A DNA stretch of 5,853 bases from Geobacteraceae bacterium (GTDB lineage: Bacteria; Desulfobacterota; Desulfuromonadia; Desulfuromonadales; Desulfuromonadaceae), in NCBI GenBank assembly GCA_020201305.1, contig JAIVHC010000071.1:1-5853 (forward strand). The letters are read 5' to 3'. Both the position numbers and the translations under genes were made by a program. The number at the start of each line of letters is the position of its first letter. The first letter of the stretch is position 1. The notes beneath the pieces were generated by a model that worked only from the letters and a program-made list of their open reading frames with translations, made no database searches and was not told the DNA's origin. Below, piece by piece: positions 1 through 5,099 of the stretch.

Positions 1-1278
1 GCGCTACATCATTCCCTTAAGGATCTGAATCAGCGTCTCCACGGCACTATCCGCTTCTACTCCGGCAGCGCAGGCAGGATTCTGCCGCACCTGTGCCACA
101 AATACGGCGCAGACGGGGTGTATTATACCCGCCAGTTTACTCCGGAAGGTGTAGCGGGTGAGGGTGAAGTGGAACAGGCTATGCTCAAAGCGCAGGTTCC
201 CACCTTCGCGCACAACGGTTCGTACCTGTGGGAGCCGGAGCAGGTGTTGAAGAATGACGGCTCGGCATACAGGGTGTTTACCCCGTTTTACCGCAATGCC
301 ATGGAACACGCGCCCCTGCCGCGTCAACCGCTTCCTGCGCCCCAGGTGCTGGAGTTGGTGCCCCCGGATGCTCAAGAGATTACGGATGCCGGAGCTCTTG
401 GACTGTTGCCCGCAAATCCATGGGGGGACAAACTTGTGCGCCACTGGGACATGGGGGAGAAGGGGGCGCACACGCGTCTGCATACCTTTATAACCCAGGG
501 CCTCCCTGAATACTCCACTGCAAGCGACTATCCGGCGCGCTCTGGGGTTTCACGCCTCTCCATCTCCCTGGCCCTGGGCGAGGTGTCACCGCAGCAGCTC
601 TGGTATGCGGTGGGGGGCAGCGCCAATCAGGAGATGCCCCCGGACTCTGAAGGGTTTGCGTTCCGGCGTCAGCTCGGTTGGCGTGAATTCAGTCTCACCC
701 AGGTGTGGCATAATCCGGATATGCGCTGGCGCAATCTGCAGGAAAAATTTGACCGTTTCCCCTGGCGCGATGATGCTGAAGTATTGCAGCGTTGGCAACG
801 TGGCGAGACGGGTTATCCCCTCGTGGATGCGGGGATGCGTGAACTCTGGGAAACCGGGTACATGCACAACCGCGTGCGCATGGTGGTGGGGTCATTTCTG
901 GTCAAGAATCTTCTTCTGCACTGGCACCATGGGGAGGCGTGGTTCCGCGACTGTCTGATGGATGCTGATCATGCCAACAACTGCGCCGGATGGCAGTGGA
1001 TTGCCGGGTGCGGCGCGGACGCGGCCCCGTATTTCCGCATTTTCAATCCGGTGACCCAGGCGCGCCGGTTCGATCCCAAGGGGGAGTATGTGCGCCGTTT
1101 TGTGCCGCAGCTGCGCCATCTGCCGGACAAGTATATCTTTGAACCCTGGAAAGCCTCTGCCGGAATGCTCAACGATGCCGGAATAGAGCTGGGGCACGAC
1201 TATCCGCAACCTATGCTAGATTTGAAGGCTTCGCGTCAACGCGCCCTGGATGCATATGCGCAGATCAAGGGCGATTGA
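1..1278 (+). CDS. phrB: Deoxyribodipyrimidine photolyase, class I CPD type (5' end cut by the window)
   Basis: This flavoenzyme repairs cyclobutane pyrimidine dimers in DNA using blue light. The frame is open from base 1 and gives 425 residues. Aligned from memory with the 472-residue E. coli PhrB, about 53 N-terminal residues lie outside the window, so the internal start codons are not the real start. The end of the antenna domain includes YRVFTPF (near 268-288). The FAD-binding helical domain follows, with RSGVSRLS, GYPLVDAGMREL, MHNRVRM and GWQWIAG, then DAAPYFRIFNP. The electron-transfer tryptophan triad is complete: codons at 763, 922 and 991 match E. coli W306, W359 and W382 with identical spacing. 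Asn at 868 and Met at 880 match N341 and M345, which marks a CPD rather than a (6-4) enzyme (the latter has His at both). Oddities are Gln at 670 where E. coli has Glu274, and SLTQV (691-705) in place of the usual HLL-type segment. It is the first visible gene of an operon with the Nudix gene. Confidence 0.95.
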   Translation, partial: ALHHSLKDLNQRLHGTIRFYSGSAGRILPHLCHKYGADGVYYTRQFTPEGVAGEGEVEQAMLKAQVPTFAHNGSYLWEPEQVLKNDGSAYRVFTPFYRNAMEHAPLPRQPLPAPQVLELVPPDAQEITDAGALGLLPANPWGDKLVRHWDMGEKGAHTRLHTFITQGLPEYSTASDYPARSGVSRLSISLALGEVSPQQLWYAVGGSANQEMPPDSEGFAFRRQLGWREFSLTQVWHNPDMRWRNLQEKFDRFPWRDDAEVLQRWQRGETGYPLVDAGMRELWETGYMHNRVRMVVGSFLVKNLLLHWHHGEAWFRDCLMDADHANNCAGWQWIAGCGADAAPYFRIFNPVTQARRFDPKGEYVRRFVPQLRHLPDKYIFEPWKASAGMLNDAGIELGHDYPQPMLDLKASRQRALDAYAQIKGD

Positions 1279-1282
1279 GGAG
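1277..1282 (+). promoter_or_regulatory. Ribosome binding site of the Nudix gene, overlapping the photolyase stop
   Basis: GAGGAG starts inside the photolyase TGA stop (1276-1278) and lies 9 bases before the ATG at 1292. The placement supports translational coupling and fixes the Nudix start. Confidence 0.75.
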
Positions 1283-1291
1283 TAAATAAGC

Positions 1292-1783
1292 ATGCAGGAA
1301 GAGATTTTAGCCCGCCCGGTGGTGTCCATAATTGCCCGGGATGAAGCGGGTACAGCGGAGCTGGTGCTGTTGCAGCGCCGTACCAAGGGAAACCCGAACG
1401 GACGTTTCTACGGGTTGTGGGAATTACCCCAGGGGAAAATGCGCGCCGGGGAGACTCTGTTTGAGTGTGCGGCCCGTGAGCTGTATGAAGAAGCAGAATT
1501 GGAGGCCCTGAGTCTTCATCCTATGCATGCAGGATCAGGGCATGCCTATGCAGCACAGATGGAATCGTTCCGCCCTCTGACCTGTGTCCTGGATAGTGAA
1601 TTTCATTGCATGTGCATGGCCATAGTAATGTTTACTCGCGGCGTACCGGTGGATACCCCTGAGGCTTCGGAACACCGTTGGGTGGATGCGGCTTCGGTGG
1701 CGCAGTTGATTCGGCAGCAGGAGGTTTTTCACCTCAATGTGCCGATGTTGGAGGCGTACTTTGCGCTGGGGGATCAGTTCTGA
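1292..1783 (+). CDS. Nudix hydrolase (MutT/ADP-ribose pyrophosphatase-like)
   Basis: This 163-residue protein has one Nudix domain, the fold that hydrolyses nucleoside diphosphates linked to another group (oxidised dNTPs, ADP-ribose, NADH, dinucleoside polyphosphates). The Nudix box is at residues 48-70: G48, E54, then R62-E63-L-Y-E66-E67. These give the metal-binding REUxEE core. The last conserved glycine of the GX5EX7REUXEEXGU consensus is Glu69. Upstream, LLQRR and GLWELPQGK are typical of the family's substrate-side strand and of the loop leading into the box. The C-terminal part (EHRWVDAASVAQL) is the usual final strand and helix. The start is set by GAGGAG nine bases upstream. The gene follows the photolyase by 13 bases on the same strand, so a housecleaning role beside DNA repair is a fair inference. 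The exact substrate cannot be read from the sequence. It could equally be a cofactor or ADP-ribose hydrolase. Confidence 0.9.
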   Translation: MQEEILARPVVSIIARDEAGTAELVLLQRRTKGNPNGRFYGLWELPQGKMRAGETLFECAARELYEEAELEALSLHPMHAGSGHAYAAQMESFRPLTCVLDSEFHCMCMAIVMFTRGVPVDTPEASEHRWVDAASVAQLIRQQEVFHLNVPMLEAYFALGDQF

Positions 1784-1801
1784 ATTGAAATAGAGACATG
1801 T

Positions 1802-1871
1802 TGATAGACACACAAGCCGGGGGGCACGGCGTGCCATGCCCCCCGCTTAATCAGGCGGATATTGTCTATCA
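1802..1871. repeat. 9-bp inverted repeat enclosing the convergent hairpin
   Basis: TGATAGACA (1802-1810) and its exact complement TGTCTATCA (1863-1871) flank the GC-rich hairpin. The right arm contains the stop codon of the minus-strand TPR gene, so each arm reads TGATAGACA when read toward the centre on its own strand. The arms could extend the hairpin in a read-through transcript, but 52 bases separate them. The repeat is seen directly; its role is unknown. Confidence 0.6.
1814..1848. terminator. Strong GC-rich hairpin between convergent genes, probable bidirectional terminator
   Basis: AAGC (1814-1817) pairs with GCTT (1845-1848), then after one bulged C the eight bases 1819-1826 (GGGGGGCA) pair with 1837-1844. 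A C/A mismatch and two to three further G-C pairs close a small loop around 1830-1833. The hairpin lies 30 bases after the Nudix stop and about 20 bases past the end of the opposing TPR gene, the usual place for a shared terminator. Neither side has a good U-tract (TTAATC on the plus strand, TTGTGTGT on the minus strand), so it may work as a pause, a 3' end stabiliser or a weak intrinsic terminator. Confidence 0.65.
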
Positions 1872-2549
1872 GATGGGCAGCTTTTTGTGCCTTTTCTCTT
1901 CCTCTTCGCCGGCTTCTATGTAGGGGGTCGGACTGATGTCCAGCATCTCCAGCGCGCGTTCAGCCGTCTTGTTATCCGGGTTGCGTAACAGGGAGAGCCG
2001 GAACGCCTCCAGGGCCTTTTCCTGCTCGCCGCTGTATTTTAATGCGGTACCCAGATTGGCGTAGCTCTCCGCAATCGCTTTGGCAAAACGTTCGTAGTCA
2101 TCCTCGTTATGTTCGTACCAGCGCTTATAGAAATCAATGGATTCATTCAATGCCTCGCGAGCTTTGACCAGTTCATCTTCATTGATTTCGTTGAGATCGA
2201 TATGGCTGATGTCGGTGTTCATCTCTTTGCCATACAGCGCCCAACTGAGATGGATAACCCCGATGTCATTCATTACGAAGCCGTAGTTGATGTAGATATC
2301 CTCCCCCTTGTCCGCGCGCACATTGGGGTGCTCCATCTCCTCGCGCGCCATCTCGTAGTAGCGCAGCGCTTCGGAGTACTCTTTATTCCCCAGCAGCTCC
2401 TGCGCACTCACCGCGGTGAGATGAGCGTTTTTATACTTGGGATCAAAATCACCAAATTTGACCTGGTGTTCGGCACCGTATTCACAGTTACGCAACTGTA
2501 ATATAAGTGATACTATGATTATCAGAACAAAAATAGGTTTTAAATTCAT
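1869..2549 (-). CDS. Membrane-anchored or exported tetratricopeptide-repeat protein, function unknown
   Basis: I do not recognise a named family for this 226-residue protein. Residues 6-18 (IFVLIIIVSLILQ) form a strong hydrophobic segment after one lysine, a signal peptide or an uncleaved N-terminal anchor. Cys22 follows it, but LRNC does not fit a lipobox well. The rest should then be periplasmic. TPR-like helical pairs occur at about 41-74 (GNKEYSEALRYYEMA), 127-146 (ELVKAREALNESIDFY) and 163-196 (YANLGTALKYSGEQEKALEAF with LRNPDNK). The last is a near-canonical repeat. The middle section is acidic and the tail is charged (EEEEKRHKK). TPR domains bind proteins or peptides, so a scaffold role is likely but the partner is unknown. 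The start has AGGAGT eight bases upstream on the minus strand. The gene is convergent with the Nudix gene and divergent from the exonuclease gene, and is probably transcribed alone. Confidence 0.8.
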   Translation of the reverse strand: MNLKPIFVLIIIVSLILQLRNCEYGAEHQVKFGDFDPKYKNAHLTAVSAQELLGNKEYSEALRYYEMAREEMEHPNVRADKGEDIYINYGFVMNDIGVIHLSWALYGKEMNTDISHIDLNEINEDELVKAREALNESIDFYKRWYEHNEDDYERFAKAIAESYANLGTALKYSGEQEKALEAFRLSLLRNPDNKTAERALEMLDISPTPYIEAGEEEEKRHKKLPI

Positions 2550-2581
2550 GGGTAAGACTCCTGTTGAAAAAAATTTCCCCG

Positions 2582-2610
2582 AGTATAGACTGTCGGGTAT
2601 AGAATCTCCA
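2582..2610 (-). promoter_or_regulatory. Probable sigma-70 promoter of the TPR gene
   Basis: On the minus strand a -35 box TGGAGA (2610-2605, 4 of 6 matches to TTGACA) is followed by an exact 17-base spacer and a -10 box TATACT (2587-2582, 5 of 6 matches to TATAAT). Transcription would begin near 2575, leaving a leader of roughly 25 bases that contains the AGGAGT ribosome site. Confidence 0.5.
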
Positions 2611-2631
2611 GAGTAAACTCAAAAGATTCTA

Positions 2632-2649
2632 CTCAGCTGCAAGGCTGAG
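2632..2649 (+). promoter_or_regulatory. Small hairpin covering the exonuclease ribosome binding site
   Basis: CTCAGC (2632-2637) and GCTGAG (2644-2649) are perfect complements around a six-base loop. The right arm contains most of GAGG (2647-2650), the Shine-Dalgarno sequence six bases before the ATG at 2657. In the mRNA this would partly hide the ribosome site and lower, or allow control of, translation of the exonuclease and the gene coupled to it. The pairing is seen; the regulatory effect is inferred. Confidence 0.4.
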
Positions 2650-2656
2650 GATTGGA

Positions 2657-3328
2657 ATGGCGGTTGCAGATATGTGGAAAAAACTTTTTAAGAATGTTTC
2701 TCAAAATAAACAGGGGGTTATCGATGACCCTTTGTTTGATTTCGTGCATAGTTGTTGTGCGGTAATGACTTCGCGCGATATCTTGAAGAAAAATATAGAT
2801 TCAGCTAGCTTCTGCATTATCGATCTTGAAACTACGGGGCTGGATGTAGAACATGATGTTATTATTAATGCAGCAGCGGTGAAAGTTAAGAAGGGCGGCA
2901 TTACAAAGATTTATGAATCCTATGTCAAGCCGCCGCATCCCATCCCGGTTGAATCGATAAAGTGGCATGGTATCACGGATGATATGTTGGTGGACAAGCC
3001 TTCAATCTGTGAAGTGCTGCCGGAGTTGCTCGATTTTATCGGCGACAGTATTATCGTCGGGCATCATATAAATTTTGATCTGCGCATGCTTAAGCGCCAT
3101 GTGAAGGAATGCTACGATGCCTCGCTGGAGGGAGCTCCGTGGCTCGATACCATGCTGCTGCACAAACTGGTAATGCAGAATAACACCAGTACCCAGCTTG
3201 ATGATCTTATGAACATCTATATAGTCGATATTCAGCAGCGTCACCGTGCCCTGGGGGACTCCATTGCCACCACGCGCGTGTTTCTGAAAATACAACTGGA
3301 AGGAGCCATACAAGAAGGTACTCGATAG
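2657..3328 (+). CDS. DnaQ-like DEDDh 3'-5' exonuclease
   Basis: This 223-residue protein belongs to the RNase T/DnaQ superfamily, two-metal nucleases that remove nucleotides from 3' ends. All catalytic motifs are present. ExoI is D56-L-E58-TTGLD, ExoII is N139-F-D141 after VGHHI, and ExoIII-epsilon is H196-RALG-D201. The four acidic residues and the histidine define the DEDDh class. A lysine-rich N-terminal extension of about 50 residues precedes the nuclease fold, and there is no polymerase or other added domain. The length and extension resemble the stand-alone nucleases found beside CBS-domain (DUF294) and acetate-permease genes, such as the PA3232-PA3235 cluster of Pseudomonas aeruginosa, more than the replicative epsilon subunit. 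The ATG at 2657 has GAGG six bases upstream. The alternative ATG at 2672 has no ribosome site. The stop lies one base before the next gene. Its 5' half is AT-richer than its neighbours. Whether it acts on DNA, RNA or small nucleotides cannot be told. Confidence 0.9.
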   Translation: MAVADMWKKLFKNVSQNKQGVIDDPLFDFVHSCCAVMTSRDILKKNIDSASFCIIDLETTGLDVEHDVIINAAAVKVKKGGITKIYESYVKPPHPIPVESIKWHGITDDMLVDKPSICEVLPELLDFIGDSIIVGHHINFDLRMLKRHVKECYDASLEGAPWLDTMLLHKLVMQNNTSTQLDDLMNIYIVDIQQRHRALGDSIATTRVFLKIQLEGAIQEGTR

Positions 3329-3329
3329 C

Positions 3330-5045
3330 ATGGCTCCGCCCCATTATCGCTGGTACCAGGGGGGGAAGCTGGATGTGTTTGACAACTTGGTGGGTAAACA
3401 CATGGGCACCCTGCGACGTAACAAGGCGGCGATTATCTGGCGCGGGGTGGATGATGAAGAGCGCACCTACACCTATCAGGCATTGGGGCATGAGGTTCTG
3501 TCGCTGGTAAACGCCATGCTGCATCTGGGAGTGAAGAAGGGCGACCGTGTCCTTATCTACATGCCCGATCTACCTGAGACCGTAGTGGCGATGCTGGCGT
3601 GTGCGAGCATCGGCGCGATCCACGTCAACTACCATATGTCATATTCAACCGAAGCGCTGGCACAGCGTCTGCAGCACTGTCAGGCCAAGTATATCTTCAC
3701 CTGTGATGCGGTCACTTATCGTTCGCGTGGGCTTAAAGATGTGGTAAGTGAGGCGCTGGATCGCATCGACTACAAGATCAGCCACTGTATCGTGGTGCGT
3801 CACACCGGACAGAAGGTACACATGCGCCCCAAGCGCGATATCTGGTACAATGATCTGGTTAATGACTCTGAGTTTGCCAGCGGGGCTACTTTTGATCCGG
3901 TGCGCAATGCCGATGAGCCCCTGTTTATTTTGTATACGTCGAGCAAATCCAAGGAGCCGCGCGGGGTTCAGCATGGCCTTGCCGGCTATCTGATGTGGGC
4001 GCAGTTTACCACCGAGCTTCTCTTTGACCTGGTGGATACGGATATCTTCTGGAGCACCTCCGATCTGGCTTGGATAAACGGGCATACCTACTCGGTGTAT
4101 GGCCCCCTGATGCTCGGGACCACTGTGTTCCTGTACGAAGGGGTTATTTCGTACGAAAATACCGGGTGCTTTTTCGACTATCTGGATCGCTACCATGTCA
4201 CCGTCATGTATACCAACCCAGCGCTATTGCGCAGTGTCATGCGCGCCAAAAGCACCAAACGCTATCTGAACCGCACGAGCAACTCCCTGCGTCTTATCGG
4301 CTGTGGGGGTGAAAAAGTCAGCGAAGAGATCTACGACTGGACCCAGTACGAACTTACCAATAAACGCAATCTGCCCATTACCCAGATCTGGGGCCAGACG
4401 GAGACCGGCGGGTGCCTGATTGCCGGGGTGCCCGGGGTCCTCGACTTTGAGGATGATACCATGATGCGCCCTCTCCCCGGAGTCGATGCGCGGATTGTGG
4501 ACCACAACGGTGAGCAGATCAGTACCCCGGGAGAGCCCGGGCGCCTGGTGCTCGCAGCCCCGCTCCCTTCCATGCTGCAGGATCTGTACAAACATCCTGT
4601 GGGCTATGAGCAGACGTTCTGGAAAAAATTCAAAAACCGCAGTTTCTACGCCACCGGGGATGGTGCGGTATATGACGAGAATGCCAACTTTGATCTCACC
4701 GGACGCCTGGATAATATCATCACCACCGGCAGTGGCAGGCGCAGTATCGATGAAATCGAGGGAGCGGTAATGGATATCCAGCGCATAAAGGAATGCGCTG
4801 CTACGGTCATCGATCATCCCATGCAGGGGTATATGCTCGTAGTCTACTGTGTGCTGCGCGATTTCCGCGATGAGAGCTACCGCAATAAGACCTTGCGCGA
4901 GATCCGCGAGCACATCATTGAGGATATCGGGGAATTAAACCTCCCGGACAAGATCATGTTTACCAAATATCTGCCCAAAACCCCGGAAAATACCATCAAC
5001 CGTGAATTGCTTAAAGAAATAGCCCTGCAGATGGAAGGGATCTGA
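3330..5045 (+). CDS. Acetyl-CoA synthetase-like AMP-binding protein with degenerate active site (probable pseudoenzyme)
   Basis: This 571-residue ANL-superfamily protein aligns with acetyl-CoA synthetase (Acs, about 650 residues) from WYQGGKLDVFDN (residues 8-19) to the C-terminal subdomain. It lacks roughly the first 80 residues of Acs. Conserved blocks are GVKKGDRVLIYMP, LFILYTS, DLAWINGHTYSVYGPL, QTETGG (356-361), TGD (442-444) and GRLD (458-461), so the fold and the ribose-contacting Asp444 and Arg459 are kept. Key catalytic parts are not. The phosphate loop, SGSTGKPKG in Acs, reads SSKSKEPRG (204-212). The A10 lysine of SGK (K609 in Salmonella Acs) is Thr555 in PENT. W414 of the acyl pocket is Gly355. 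SGHR of the CoA region is GSGR (467-470), and the R584 position is Ile530. Normal acetyl-adenylate formation is therefore doubtful. The frame is intact, which argues for a retained function. The ATG follows the exonuclease stop by one base, with GAAGG 11 bases upstream, so the pair is probably translationally coupled. Alternatives are an acyl-CoA synthetase with changed substrate or a nucleotide or CoA-ester sensor. Confidence 0.85.
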   Translation: MAPPHYRWYQGGKLDVFDNLVGKHMGTLRRNKAAIIWRGVDDEERTYTYQALGHEVLSLVNAMLHLGVKKGDRVLIYMPDLPETVVAMLACASIGAIHVNYHMSYSTEALAQRLQHCQAKYIFTCDAVTYRSRGLKDVVSEALDRIDYKISHCIVVRHTGQKVHMRPKRDIWYNDLVNDSEFASGATFDPVRNADEPLFILYTSSKSKEPRGVQHGLAGYLMWAQFTTELLFDLVDTDIFWSTSDLAWINGHTYSVYGPLMLGTTVFLYEGVISYENTGCFFDYLDRYHVTVMYTNPALLRSVMRAKSTKRYLNRTSNSLRLIGCGGEKVSEEIYDWTQYELTNKRNLPITQIWGQTETGGCLIAGVPGVLDFEDDTMMRPLPGVDARIVDHNGEQISTPGEPGRLVLAAPLPSMLQDLYKHPVGYEQTFWKKFKNRSFYATGDGAVYDENANFDLTGRLDNIITTGSGRRSIDEIEGAVMDIQRIKECAATVIDHPMQGYMLVVYCVLRDFRDESYRNKTLREIREHIIEDIGELNLPDKIMFTKYLPKTPENTINRELLKEIALQMEGI

Positions 5046-5088
5046 CCCCAGGAGAGGGGATGATTTGGTTCACTACCCGTTGTGCGAT

Positions 5089-5093
5089 GGAGG
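5089..5093 (+). promoter_or_regulatory. Ribosome binding site that fixes the start at 5100
   Basis: GGAGG lies six bases before the ATG at 5100. An in-frame TGA at 5094-5096 rules out any earlier start in this frame. Confidence 0.7.
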
Positions 5094-5099
5094 TGACGG

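Larger units (their letters stand above)
2550..2656. promoter_or_regulatory. AT-rich divergent intergenic region
   Basis: This 107-base spacer must hold the promoters of both the TPR gene (minus) and the exonuclease gene (plus). The minus promoter is listed separately. For the plus strand I see no convincing promoter. TATAGA occurs twice, 14 bases apart (2584-2589 and 2598-2603). TTGAAA at 2564-2569 is spaced badly for either copy (14 and 28 bases). The two TATAGA copies could be alternative -10 boxes or a small operator. Overlap of opposing elements here would couple the two transcription units. Confidence 0.4.

Noticed and set aside
4..483. A 159-codon minus-strand open frame antisense to the photolyase
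   Set aside because: The plus strand encodes a clear photolyase over this whole stretch, so this is a shadow frame.
2109..2501. A 130-codon plus-strand open frame antisense to the TPR gene
   Set aside because: The minus strand gives a protein with TPR pattern, signal segment, ribosome site and promoter. The plus-strand product shows none of these.
3645..4196. A 183-codon minus-strand open frame antisense to the synthetase-like gene
   Set aside because: Shadow of the real coding frame. The translated sequence shows no family motif.
4224..4913. A 229-codon minus-strand open frame inside the synthetase-like gene
   Set aside because: It lies fully antisense to a gene with clear Acs homology, has no homology or ribosome site that I can see, and is the kind of long antisense frame that GC-rich codon use produces.
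3330..5045. The synthetase-like gene as a simple pseudogene
   Set aside because: There is no stop, frameshift or truncation across 571 codons, and many structural blocks are kept. The changes are concentrated at catalytic positions, which fits altered function better than decay.
5041..5064. CCCC/GGGG mini-stem around AGGAGA just after the synthetase-like stop, considered as a terminator
   Set aside because: Only four pairs and no U-tract. It is too weak to call, and the downstream gene is probably co-transcribed.
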